Below, piece after piece: positions 52,203 to 61,689 of a DNA stretch of 64,000 nt; positions within the stretch are counted from its first letter, which is position 1, and every line of letters begins with the position of its first letter. Position numbers and translations under genes: made by a program. The DNA is from Algorimicrobium sediminis (GTDB taxonomy: Bacteria; Bacteroidota; Bacteroidia; Flavobacteriales; Flavobacteriaceae), in contig NZ_JBHULS010000002.1 in assembly GCF_042684585.1 (NCBI RefSeq), forward strand, positions 744,001 to 808,000. Direction: 5' to 3'. The notes beneath the pieces were generated by a model. It saw nothing but the letters and a program-made list of their open reading frames with translations. It did no database searches and was not told the DNA's origin.

Positions 52203-54629
52203 TTATTTAGTAGGGGTATTGTGGTTGGTTAGGTTATTATCTGGTTCCTCATCATCTTCCTCTGGAATTATATTAATACTTGGTTCTTTTAATACTTCTT
52301 TGTTAGCAATGTTGCGCTCTAAAGATAATAGTAAAGAAGGCAACAATAGTAGGTTGGACAGCATGGCAAATAAAAGGGTAGCAGATACCAAAGCGCCTAG
52401 TGCTACGGTGCCGCCAAAGCTAGATATTGTAAATACGGAGAAACCAAAAAACAACACAATAGATGTGTAAAACATACTTACACCGGTTTCCCGTAATGCT
52501 GCGTAAACAGATTTTCTAATTTTCCAATGATTGGCTTGCAGCTCCTGCCTGTATTTAGCTAAAAAGTGAATGGTATCATCCACAGAAATACCAAAAGCTA
52601 TGCTAAACACTAAAATGGTTGATGGCTTAATAGGAACGCCTAAATAGCCCATTAAACCAGCCGTAATAAGTAAGGGTAGCAGGTTTGGAATAAGAGATAC
52701 AATTATCATTTTAAAAGACCTAAACATGTAGGCCATAAATAAGGAAATAAGTAAAATGGCAAGCGATAAGGATATGGCTAAATTTTTTACTAAATACTTG
52801 GTCCCTTTCTGGAATACTAATGCTTTACCCGTAATGGTAACATGGTATTTATCTGCAGGAAATGTTTTGTTTATTTCCGATTGTAAATCTTCTTCAATAC
52901 GTTCCATTTTATCGGTGCCTACATCCTTCATAAAGGTGGTAATGCGCGCATACTGGCCGGTGCTGTCCACAAAACTCTTCAGTAAATCCACATCGGAAGC
53001 GGAGTTTTTAATGTACGACGAAATAAATAAATTTTCCTGACTTGTTGGTAACTGGTAGTATTTTGGGTTTCCGTTTGTATAGGCTTGTTTTGCGTATTTT
53101 GCTAAACCTACTATGGAAATGGGCTTGGAAAGCTCGGGTGTTTCTAGTATTAGCTGCTCCAGTTCGTCCATACGTTTTAGAGTTGCTAATTTGGTAGCCC
53201 CTTTTTTACGTTTGGTATCTATTAAAATTTCTAAAGGCATGATGCCATTAAATTCTTCTTCAAAAAAGCGGATGTCGCCAAAAAACTCGGCTTCTTTAGA
53301 CATGTCTTCAATAAGGCTGCCAGAAATTTTTATTTGGTATATACCTATCATACTGGCAATTAAAAGAATAATTGCCGAAATATATATAGTTATGCGGCGT
53401 TCCTTTACCATACGTTCCATCCAGTTTACAAAACCACCAATCCAGCGTTTGTTTAAATGTTCAAGGTGCCGTTCTTTTGGGTAAGGTAAAAAGGTGTAGA
53501 TAATAGGAATAATAAATAGGCAAAGAATAAAAATGGCTAAAATGCTTAACGAGGCCACAATACCAAATTCTTTGAGCAGGGTACTTTCGGTTAAAATAAA
53601 AGTAGCAAAACCAGAAGCTGTGGTAACATTAGTCATTAAGGTGGCGTTACCCACTTTGGTAATAACACGTTGTAAGGAGCGTACCTTGTTGCCGTGTAAT
53701 TTTACTTCGTGTTGGTATTTGTTAATTAGAAAAATACAGTTAGGAATACCAATAACAATAATTAAAGGCGGAATTAGAGCCGTTAACACGGTAATTTCGT
53801 AGTTAAGGAGTCCAATAATACCAAAGGTCCACATAACACCCAAACAAACCACAAACATGGATATTAGTGTAGCGCGCACCGATCGGAAAAATAAAAAGAA
53901 AATTAATGAGGTTACAGCTAAAGCACCAGCTATAAAAATACCAATTTCGTCTACAATGTTTTGCGCGTTTAAGGTCCTAACGTAAGGCATACCGGAAACC
54001 CGAACGTTAATATTGGTATCCTTTTCGAATTGGGCTATAAGTGGTATTAAATCGTCAAAAACAAAATCTTTTCGGGCGGCCGTATTTACAATAGCCTTGT
54101 TCATGTAAATGGCTGTTCTAACAGTTTTGGTGTTTTTGTTAAACAGGAAATTATCGTAAAAAGGGTACTGATTAAACAGCTCGTCTTGAAGCTTATTAAG
54201 TTGGTCCATGGAGCTAATGGAATCTGCTATAAAAGGTTCCAATACAAAACGCTCGTTGGTTTCGTCTTTAACTAGTTTTTGCAGGTCGTTTAGTGATATT
54301 ACAGCATCTACAGCACTGAAGGCTTTAAAACGGTTGGATAGGTTGTTCCAAGCGTTCATGTGTTCTACGGTAAATAAGGTGCTATCTTTTACACCTAAAA
54401 CAATTAAGTTGCCTTCTTCCCCAAAAATGTCGAGGAAATTTTGGTAAACTAAATTTACAGGATGGTCGTCTGGTAGTAAATTTGCTTCGGTGTAGGTAAA
54501 TCGCATATTTTTCCATTGCAGACTAAAAAATATGGTTATGGCAAAAATGCTAATCAGAATGGCAATTTTGTTACGCAAAATAAGTCGTGCAACAACATCC
54601 CAAAATCCTTTTGTAAGTAATTTAAACAT
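52203..54629 (-). CDS. MMPL/RND-superfamily exporter
   Basis: An 808-residue inner-membrane protein with two repeats. Each has one helix, a periplasmic loop and five or six helices. The conserved block VFSIAFGISVDDTIHFLAKYR (near 665-685) and the first-half VIGIPNCIFLINKYQ block match the sterol-sensing/MMPL type. It is smaller than the drug pump at 28.6 kb and has no adaptor or TolC gene nearby. It more likely moves a lipid or hydrophobic molecule. The C-terminal tail is acidic (PEEDDEEPDNN). Confidence 0.88.
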   Translation of the reverse strand: MFKLLTKGFWDVVARLILRNKIAILISIFAITIFFSLQWKNMRFTYTEANLLPDDHPVNLVYQNFLDIFGEEGNLIVLGVKDSTLFTVEHMNAWNNLSNRFKAFSAVDAVISLNDLQKLVKDETNERFVLEPFIADSISSMDQLNKLQDELFNQYPFYDNFLFNKNTKTVRTAIYMNKAIVNTAARKDFVFDDLIPLIAQFEKDTNINVRVSGMPYVRTLNAQNIVDEIGIFIAGALAVTSLIFFLFFRSVRATLISMFVVCLGVMWTFGIIGLLNYEITVLTALIPPLIIVIGIPNCIFLINKYQHEVKLHGNKVRSLQRVITKVGNATLMTNVTTASGFATFILTESTLLKEFGIVASLSILAIFILCLFIIPIIYTFLPYPKERHLEHLNKRWIGGFVNWMERMVKERRITIYISAIILLIASMIGIYQIKISGSLIEDMSKEAEFFGDIRFFEEEFNGIMPLEILIDTKRKKGATKLATLKRMDELEQLILETPELSKPISIVGLAKYAKQAYTNGNPKYYQLPTSQENLFISSYIKNSASDVDLLKSFVDSTGQYARITTFMKDVGTDKMERIEEDLQSEINKTFPADKYHVTITGKALVFQKGTKYLVKNLAISLSLAILLISLFMAYMFRSFKMIIVSLIPNLLPLLITAGLMGYLGVPIKPSTILVFSIAFGISVDDTIHFLAKYRQELQANHWKIRKSVYAALRETGVSMFYTSIVLFFGFSVFTISSFGGTVALGALVSATLLFAMLSNLLLLPSLLLSLERNIANKEVLKEPSINIIPEEDDEEPDNNLTNHNTPTK

Positions 54630-54688
54630 AGTTATTTTAAAACAGCCGCAAAGTTAAGGAAAAGCAACCTATTACGGGCGGGATTGCT

Positions 54689-55966
54689 TTATAATGTGAG
54701 GTTAAAAGTAAATTTTACGGCAATATTATCGCCAAATTCTGGTAAATGGTAACCACCATAGCGGTAGGTTCCGCTTAAACCAAAGCCAAAAAGAATTTTA
54801 TTTATTTCGAAACCGGACTCTGTATAACCTTTGTTTAGCGTTCCAAATTGTATGCCTTGGTGTTTATGAATATGGCTCATGTTACCAATAGCAAATCGGG
54901 AAATAAGGACTAATTGGGGTTTAAACCGGGCGGCAATGTTAAAGGGTTTAAAATAGTGGCGCCATTGTAGGGTAACAAACCTATCGGAAAAAAATTCGTT
55001 AAAATACATAGTTTCAAAGCTATCTATTCCGGCCACAGAAAACCGTTGTAAAATGGTTTCTTTATTAATATTGTTTGGGTAGGCGTGGTATAAATGCGAC
55101 AAAGGCGCGTTTCCGGCAGCTAAACCAGAGGTTACTATAAAACGGCTATAGGCTTGCGATGGCAAGTGTATTTCGTATAGGGTACGAAAGTCTATTTTAG
55201 TAAAATTTAATTCACTTTTAAAAATACCGGCTGCTGCTTGTGTGAGTTGTACTGAAAATTTAGGGTAACCTACCGTGGTTTCTTTTAATCGGTTTTTTAC
55301 GAGCGTATACGTACTAAAGGGGTTAAATTGAGCCGACAATACAACTTTACTTAAATTAAATTCGGTGTAACTAGTGCCGTTGTGAATGTACTGGTAGGTG
55401 TAAGTAGGGTTTACATTGCTAACAGATAATTGAAGTTCGGTAAGTACTTGGGGCGCAAGTTCGTGGGTTACGGATATGGATTGTTCAATATACTTATAAA
55501 ACAAATCGATGTTTAAGAGCCGTGGTTCAAAAAAACTAAAAAAGCGTTTATCGGTTAAAAATTTAGAGCTACCTGTTTCTTGTAAATCATCGGTGTAGTA
55601 AAGGTTTAGCCACGTTTTGTTATTTTTGGTTAAACGCAAACTACCGCCTACACCATATTTAAAGCGGTTGTCGCGGAAGCCGTAGGCTACGTAGCTGTTT
55701 ATGCGAAATACTTTTGATAGGTTATTATTGGTAAGTCCGCCAAATCCATTCCGCAAACCTTCGTATTGGTTGTATTTTATTAGGTAGCGTAAATCAATAT
55801 CAAAATACTTGGTAGGTATAAAACCATTACCAAGCTTTTGAAGGAACTCACGTTTTTTTATGGAGTCCTGTTTTACGGCTATCGGATCTTGGTTTATAGC
55901 GGGAGCTTGCCCATGCGTATGCAGAACGAATAGGAAACATAAAACAGCTATAAGGTAGTTCCACAT
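54689..55966 (-). CDS. outer-membrane barrel protein related to the DUF5686 barrel
   Basis: A 425-residue exported protein. The signal peptide ends at LHTHGQ (about residue 20). The whole mature part looks like an outer-membrane beta barrel with alternating strands (YVAYGFRDNRFKYGVGGSLRL, VTLQWRHYFKPF) and a C-terminal VKFTFNLTL. It resembles the C-terminal barrel of DUF5686 proteins, but those are usually about 800 residues with an N-terminal carboxypeptidase-regulatory domain, which is missing here. Function unknown. Confidence 0.65.
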   Translation of the reverse strand: MWNYLIAVLCFLFVLHTHGQAPAINQDPIAVKQDSIKKREFLQKLGNGFIPTKYFDIDLRYLIKYNQYEGLRNGFGGLTNNNLSKVFRINSYVAYGFRDNRFKYGVGGSLRLTKNNKTWLNLYYTDDLQETGSSKFLTDKRFFSFFEPRLLNIDLFYKYIEQSISVTHELAPQVLTELQLSVSNVNPTYTYQYIHNGTSYTEFNLSKVVLSAQFNPFSTYTLVKNRLKETTVGYPKFSVQLTQAAAGIFKSELNFTKIDFRTLYEIHLPSQAYSRFIVTSGLAAGNAPLSHLYHAYPNNINKETILQRFSVAGIDSFETMYFNEFFSDRFVTLQWRHYFKPFNIAARFKPQLVLISRFAIGNMSHIHKHQGIQFGTLNKGYTESGFEINKILFGFGLSGTYRYGGYHLPEFGDNIAVKFTFNLTL

Positions 55967-55998
55967 GACAGGCTTGCATGTTACTATTAGTATATATT

Positions 55999-56026
55999 AA
56001 AGGGTTTGGTATTGTTTATACCAAGC
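55999..56026 (-). terminator. hairpin after frr, weak terminator
   Basis: Arms TTGGTAT (56006-56012) and ATACCAA (56018-56024), extended by AAGG/CCTT, directly behind the frr stop. The T-tract is poor. Confidence 0.45.
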
Positions 56027-56027
56027 C

Positions 56028-56582
56028 TTAAATAGTCATTATTTCTTTTTCTTTTACCTCTAGTATGCCATCAATTTTCGACACGTAATTATCGGTCATT
56101 TTCTGAACATCAGCTTCAGCGTTTTTCTGCAGATCTTCCGATACCTCTTTTAACTTTTTAATGTCTGTATTGGCATCTTTTCGAGCGCTACGAACACTTA
56201 CTTTAGCATCTTCAGATTCTGCTTTGGCTTGTTTTGCTAGCGTAATTCGGCGTTCTTCGGTTAGCGGTGGTACATTTATAATAATGGTATCGCCATTATT
56301 CATGGGGTTAAAGCCTAAATTGGCATGCATAATACCGCGTTCAATTTCTTGAAGCATATTTTTTTCCCATGGCTGAACTGTTATGGTGCGGCCATCTGGA
56401 GTGTTTACATTGGCAACTTGGCTTAATGGTGTTTGCGAACCATAATAATCTACCATAACGCTACCCAGCATGGCAGGACTGGCTTTACCGGCTCTAATGT
56501 TTGCCAGCTGTTTTTCTAGATGTTTAATAGCGGCATCCATAGATTCTTTTGCCGTATCTAATATAAATTGAATGTCTTCCAT
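56028..56582 (-). CDS. frr: ribosome recycling factor
   Basis: A 184-residue protein that, with EF-G, splits post-termination ribosomes. It has the two-domain L-shape signatures: AIKHLEKQLANIRAGKASPAML in the first helix, VDYYGSQTPLSQVANVNTPDGRTITVQPWEK in the beta domain, and PPLTEERRITLAKQAK in the long helix. Length is normal (about 185). It lies 59 bp behind pyrH in the same direction, the standard order. Confidence 0.97.
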   Translation of the reverse strand: MEDIQFILDTAKESMDAAIKHLEKQLANIRAGKASPAMLGSVMVDYYGSQTPLSQVANVNTPDGRTITVQPWEKNMLQEIERGIMHANLGFNPMNNGDTIIINVPPLTEERRITLAKQAKAESEDAKVSVRSARKDANTDIKKLKEVSEDLQKNAEADVQKMTDNYVSKIDGILEVKEKEIMTI

Positions 56583-56641
56583 TTGTAAACAAGTATTTAA
56601 TGATAGGGCGTTTTTTGCAACGCCGAAATGTAAATGTATGA

Positions 56642-57349
56642 TTATAAATTAACTTTTGTGCCTATATTTTCGCCAGAAACCACTTTTAATAAATTCCCTT
56701 TTTTATTCATATCAAAAACAATAATGGGAAGTTCATTTTCCTGACTTAAGGTAAAAGCGGTTGTATCCATAACTTTTAAACCTTTACGAAGAACATCATC
56801 AAAAGTTATGTGGTCAAATTTTATGGCTTGAGCATCTTTTTCAGGGTCTGCCGTATAAATGCCATCTACGCGTGTGCCTTTTAAAATAACGTCGGCTTCA
56901 ATTTCTATAGCTCTTAAAACGGCGGCAGAATCTGTAGTAAAGTATGGGTTTCCTGTGCCGCCTCCAAAAATAACTACCCGTCCTTTTTCTAAATGGCGCA
57001 TAGCTTTTCGGCGAATAAAGGGTTCGGCCACTTCTTCAATATGTATAGCCGACTGTAAGCGTGTTGGGATACCGGCGTTTTCTAAAGCGCTCTGTAATGC
57101 TAACCCGTTAATTACAGTGGCTAGCATGCCCATATGGTCTCCTTGAACACGATCCATTCCGTTACTGGCACCAGCAACCCCTCTAAAAATATTACCACCA
57201 CCAATTACAATGGCTACTTGAATGCCCTTATCTGTTATTTCTTTTATGTCGTTGGCGTATTCAGATAAGCGTGCCGGATCGATACCATATTGCCGGTTAC
57301 CCATTAAAGCCTCGCCTGATAGTTTTAGAAGAATCCTGTTGTATTTCAT
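56642..57349 (-). CDS. pyrH: UMP kinase
   Basis: A 235-residue amino-acid-kinase-fold enzyme phosphorylating UMP to UDP. KYNRILLKLSGEALMG at the N-terminus, VIGGGNIFRGVAG near 45-58, MGMLATVINGLALQ and GTGNPYFTTDSAAVLRA are diagnostic of bacterial UMP kinase. It is followed by frr. Its usual upstream neighbour tsf is about 4.3 kb away, separated by the decayed locus on the other strand. Confidence 0.97.
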   Translation of the reverse strand: MKYNRILLKLSGEALMGNRQYGIDPARLSEYANDIKEITDKGIQVAIVIGGGNIFRGVAGASNGMDRVQGDHMGMLATVINGLALQSALENAGIPTRLQSAIHIEEVAEPFIRRKAMRHLEKGRVVIFGGGTGNPYFTTDSAAVLRAIEIEADVILKGTRVDGIYTADPEKDAQAIKFDHITFDDVLRKGLKVMDTTAFTLSQENELPIIVFDMNKKGNLLKVVSGENIGTKVNL

Positions 57350-57494
57350 GTGATAATTTAAATATATAAAATTCCCCGGTTTGTTAGGAATAAAGCGTTG
57401 TGCAAAGCTACATAATTTTTTTATTTTTTAAATTTTTATACCGTGGGATTTACAATAAGTAAGAACATCTTTAAAGCAATAGTAGTATGCCTAA

Positions 57495-57590
57495 AATTTA
57501 TGCCTCATTTTTAAGTTTTGCCCTGAAAATGGCCAAAATTACGGGAAAACCGTAATGTATATGAAAGGTTTTCGATGAACGGCATAAATT
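57495..57590. repeat. nested inverted repeat
   Basis: Outer arms AATTTATGCC (57495-57504) and GGCATAAATT (57581-57590) are perfect over 10 bp. Inside, near the centre, is a second perfect dyad ATTACGG-N5-CCGTAAT (57538-57556). It could fold into a branched RNA or be the remains of a mobile element. Confidence 0.5.
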
Positions 57591-57614
57591 GAATTAAAAT
57601 CCTTGCCAGAATCG

Positions 57615-57633
57615 TTTTTTTTTTTTTTTTTTT
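57615..57633 (+). repeat. homopolymer run of 19 T
   Basis: An uninterrupted run of 19 T, by far the longest homopolymer in the window. Its length may vary between clones or be miscounted by sequencing. Confidence 0.9.
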
Positions 57634-57872
57634 ATAACTTTGAGTGTGTCATTAAAATAACGCATTTTTTATTCAGTTATAATGGTGGTTTTTTTGATAT
57701 GATTGTAACCTAAATGAGCGCTAATTTTTAGGGGCAATATGATTAAACTGAAAACTTTTTATTTAAACCTGCCAGCTGTTAATATTATTAATACTGGCTT
57801 AAAACTTACATATTACTAAAATTTTTAAAACAACAATTTTATCAACGGTTTTCCTTTTCGGGAGTAACTGCC

Positions 57873-58022
57873 ATGTCTGATTCAAGTAAGTTGGAATCGA
57901 CAGAACGGACCCAAAAGTTGCAAAAGAAAATACCGTGTTCAACGGTTTTTACTGTTTGTGATGTTGCTTTTCCTCATGATTACAACCACTTTAATACCTG
58001 TATGAGTAATAATGGTTGCTAA
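57873..58022 (+). CDS. possible 49-residue peptide with Cys-rich C-terminus
   Basis: ATG at 57873 is preceded at 9 bp by GGAG and opens a 49-codon frame ending TAA at 58022. The first 20 residues are polar and charged without Cys. The last 28 hold Cys at 22, 29, 43 and 49, the last being the C-terminal residue, with many Thr, Ser and Asn. A strong hairpin with T-tract starts 11 bp after the stop. The leader-plus-core look resembles modified-peptide precursors, but no maturation enzyme is seen nearby. It may be chance. Confidence 0.3.
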   Translation: MSDSSKLESTERTQKLQKKIPCSTVFTVCDVAFPHDYNHFNTCMSNNGC

Positions 58023-58033
58023 TTGACTATATT

Positions 58034-58123
58034 AGGTCTTTGTTTACGGCTAAAAGGTTAATTTAATTTTTTGTTAACTCCATAGCCAAAATAGTTTTAT
58101 TTAAATAAACAAAGACCTTTTTC
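58034..58123 (+). terminator. long-stem hairpin with T-tract
   Basis: Perfect 13-bp arms AGGTCTTTGTTTA (58034-58046) and TAAACAAAGACCT (58106-58118) are followed by TTTTTC. Inside are nested GGCTA/TAGCC and GTTAA/TTAAC pairs, so the whole ~85 nt can fold as one long interrupted stem. It may end the small upstream transcript or be a regulatory leader for the GLPGL gene, which starts 31 bp later. Confidence 0.5.
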
Positions 58124-58149
58124 TTTATGAATACAAACAAATATTAAAA

Positions 58150-58890
58150 ATGATTAAAATAAAAACCCTACTCGCACTATCAATTATATAGGTTTCTACT
58201 AATGTATGGGCACAGGACAAGAATGCTGTAATAACTTACGTTGGGGAAATAAATCAAAAATATGTTGATAGCTTTTTAATTGCTTTAGAAAATAATAAAG
58301 ACGTTGAAATGGGTGTTAAACAACGCGTTGCAGACATGTACCGAAATGCGCAGCCACAAGATTTTGATTTGAATATTAAAGATAATGAGTCCTATTATTA
58401 TTTAAAACCTTCATTGGAAATGGAAGAAGGTTATAATATTGGTAGTCTAGCTGATAAATCTCCGTATTATACAAATACAAGTACTGGCAAAATTATTCAA
58501 TGGACGCCTAATCTGGGTTTTATTTCTCGTGAACCTTTAAAATGGGAAGTTACCAATAAAACATTAAAAATCGGGGGCTATGTTTGTTATCAAGCTATTG
58601 CTACAGAGAGGCTATACAGTAGAAAAGGATTTTACTATAACAGGCAGGTTATTGCCTGGTTTGCTCCAGAATTACCATTGAATTTTGGGCCTAGTAATTA
58701 TAGTGGTTTACCTGGTTTAGTTTTAGAAATTCAAAGAGATATGTTTACTTTAACTGCTACATCAATTATCTTAAACCCTGAAAAGGAGGTGAAAATTATT
58801 AGACCTGAAGAAAATAGCAAAATTTTAACCGAAGAAGAATCACATAACATAATTGGCGATTTGGAGGCAGAACGGAAAAAAGGGAATTAA
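58150..58890 (+). pseudogene. GLPGL-family gene with a stop codon in the signal peptide
   Basis: ATG 58150 opens a frame whose 14th codon is TAG (58189-58191). The same frame then runs without interruption to 58890. The product would be about 246 residues: a signal peptide (MIKIKTLLALSII-stop-VSTNVWAQ) and a body with the family hallmark SNYSGLPGLVLEIQ near residue 195. GLPGL proteins are secreted and of unknown function, usually paired with a TonB-receptor-like gene, as here. The premature stop should abolish export and translation unless read through. An internal start at 58309 would lack the signal. Confidence 0.8.
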
Positions 58891-58927
58891 TTATTTTAGT
58901 TCAATAATTTGTTTAGAGTTTAATCTT

Positions 58928-61578
58928 ATGAAGAAAACCCAAATATTATTATTGCTTTTGTTGGTATGTAAGTTATCTGGTTTTTCGCAAAGTACCTTAA
59001 AAGGGACAGTAAAAGATAGTTTGCAAAAACCTTTGCAAAATGCCAATATTATTGCCCAACCTCAAGATTCTCTAAAAAGAATGAAATTTGCTATTACGGA
59101 TGAACTAGGTCGTTATCAATTAGAATTGGAAAATAGTGTATACGAGATCACAATAAGTTTTTTAGGCTATGCTTCATATAAGTTTAATACGGATTCTAAA
59201 AAGGACACTACGAAAAATATTGAGTTAAAAGAGCAGGATAACAGATTAGATGAAGTGTTTATAGAATTACCTGTAATGGTTAAAAAAGATACTATTACCT
59301 ACAATGTAGATAAATTTTTAACAGGTAATGAACGTAAACTAAAAAATATTCTTAATAATCTACCAGGTGTTGCGGTTGAAAAAGACGGAACTATTACTGT
59401 AAACGGAAAAAAGTGACTACCATGCTTGTGGAAGGAAAAACGTTTTTCGGAGGCGGTTCTAAATTAGCCATCGATAATATTCCTGCAAATGCCGTTGATA
59501 AAATTGAAGTTATAGATAACTATAATGAAATAGCTTTTTTAAAAGATTTGGTGGATAGTGAGGAAATGGCTATGAATGTTCAGTTAAAGCAGGATAAGAA
59601 GGATTTTGTTTTTGGAGATATTGAAGTAGGAAAAGGGAATCAAGATTTTTATAAAGCTCATAGTAATATGTTTTACTACAGTCCGAAAACTGATATCAAT
59701 TTTATTGGTAATCTCAATAATACAGCCGAGCAGGTGTTAACTTACAAAGACTATTTTGAATTTTAAGGTGGGCTTAACGAAGCTTTTAAAGAAGGAAGTA
59801 CTGTATTTGATACTAGTAATAAAGATTTTCTTCAATTATTAGAAAATAGAGATGTCATTAAAAGCCAGAATCAATTAGCCGCATTAAATATTAGCCAAGA
59901 AATTAATAATAAACTAAATGTTCAAGGCTATGGTATTTTTTCTAAAACCAAAGATGATACTTTCAATCAGACCTTTAATCAATACAATAATTTTAATGAA
60001 TTAAAGGACGATTTTGATAATACGAATAGCACGTTCGGTATCGGAAATTTAAATTTTAAGTATTTACCCAATTTAACCGAACAATGGAATTTTAAAACAC
60101 AATTTAAAGGGTCAGGTTTAAAAAATAACAATACTATAAATTCATTGATAGGTGTTTCCAATAGTAGATTTTTTAACCGTCAAGATTTAGATGCTATATT
60201 TTTAAACCAAAATATAGAATGGCATAAAAAAGCATCTAAAAAGCATACCTTTTCATTTGCGGCCGATTTTGTTTATGATAAAAATAATTCGACAACTTTC
60301 TGGGAAAGTAATGACGCTATTTTAGATGGTTTAATTCCAGTTATTGATGAAGCTGTTATTAAGTTGAATCAATTAAAGGAAACTAAAAGTACTAATTTTA
60401 ATCTCTATTTTAAATATTATTGGGTGCTAAACAAAAATAATCATATTTATACGACCATTGGGAATAGCTATTTAAACCAATTTTTTTACACCAACGACAG
60501 TCAAGAACTTTTAGATGGTACTATTAATAATTTCAATTCCTCTGGTTTTGGTAATGATCTGAATTTTAGTTTGAATGATCTCTTTCTTGGTCTTAATTAT
60601 AAATTTAAAACAGGAATTTTCACATTCAATCAGGGTGCTTTTTTTCACGCTTACAATTGGGATTTAGACAATGAATCGAAAATAACAAAAAATAAATTTG
60701 TCATTTTACCTAATTTTACAGCTAAAATAGATTTTAATACTTCAAAGAGATTACAGTTTAATTATGACCTTAAAACATCCTTTTCCGATGTGTCTAAATT
60801 TGCTAACCAGTTTTATTTACAAAGTTATAATTCAGTTTTTAAAGGTAACGAAGAATTAGAAAATGAACTGTATCATGTATTGAGTTTAGGTTATAGGAAA
60901 TTCAGCACGTATAGAGGTGTTATGTTATATGCTAACGCTAGATATACTAAAAAAATAGATGGTGTATTAAATATGGTCAATTATGTAAATGCCAATCAGT
61001 TTGTGAGTGTTGTAATGTTAAAAAACCCTTCCGAAAATTGGCAAATCATGGGGAATATTAGTAAAAAGATTAAAAAAATAAAATTTGGTTTGGGTTTAAG
61101 CTATAATGGTAGTAACTATCTTCAACAAATAGATGGTTTTTTCCAAAACAGTAGAAACAACCAGACAGGATTGAATGTGACCGCCAAAACACTATATAAA
61201 AATTTTCCAACGGTAGAAATTGGATATAAACATGACATTGGCAACTATACTTCGGGTAATATGAAAGCAGAATTTATAACAAATAAACCATTTATTAATA
61301 TAGATTACGACTTTTTAAACGGATTTATTTTCTCACTCGATTATAACATGTATCGGTATAAAAATAAATCATTCAATCAAAACAGTACTTATGATTTGGC
61401 GAATATGTCCTTGTATTACAGACATGAGAATAGTGCTTGGAGTTTTAAAATAGAATCAAATAATGTGTTTGATGTCCAATTTAGGAGACAAAATAGTTTT
61501 TCAGCTTACATTATTTCGGATTCAAAAACCTATATAATGCCACAAACACTTATGTTTACTTTGGGGTACAATTTATAA
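58928..61578 (+). pseudogene. TonB-receptor-like outer-membrane barrel gene, inactivated by a frameshift and a stop
   Basis: The intact frame would encode about 883 residues: signal peptide (KLSGFSQ), CarboxypepD_reg-like domain (about 24-105), plug region (DNRLDEVFIELPV...NGKK) and barrel to LGYNL. A six-A run at 59407-59412 is one base short, so the frame ends at TGA 59414 while the continuation VTTMLVEGKTFFGGGSKL is in another frame. Further on, FEF is followed by TAA (59764-59766) where GGLNEAF continues in the same frame. After that the frame is open to 61578. Base composition is more AT-rich than neighbouring genes. Confidence 0.85.
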
Positions 61579-61594
61579 GAGGCGATGGTATACA

Positions 61595-61635
61595 TAAAAA
61601 AACCACGATTCTTTTTTAAGAAATCGTGGTTTTTA
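61595..61635. terminator. bidirectional terminator between the decayed locus and tsf
   Basis: Arms AACCACGATT (61601-61610) and AATCGTGGTT (61622-61631) have A and T runs outside. It serves both the plus-strand pseudogene and minus-strand tsf. Confidence 0.75.
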
Positions 61636-61689
61636 ATCTATTATTTTCAGTGAGTAATCAGCGAAAATTAGGGTGTTAGTAGTTTAAAA

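Larger units (their letters stand above)
57350..58149 (+). other. 800-bp intergenic region between pyrH and the decayed GLPGL gene
   Basis: AT-rich region with several structures annotated separately: a nested inverted repeat (57495-57590), a run of 19 T (57615-57633), a 49-codon Cys-containing frame (57873-58022) and a long hairpin (58034-58118). A partial dyad CCAG...TTAAT...ATTAA...CTGG lies at about 57771-57797. No recognisable protein-gene remnant is seen in it. Confidence 0.5.

Noticed and set aside
57771..57797. Imperfect CCAG...CTGG dyad upstream of the 49-codon frame
   Set aside because: Arms are out of register by one base and no promoter is clear nearby. Too weak to call an operator.
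59413..59766. Separate genes at 59413-59766 and 60145-61578
   Set aside because: They are in-frame parts of one receptor-like gene broken by a stop and a frameshift, and neither part has its own signal peptide.
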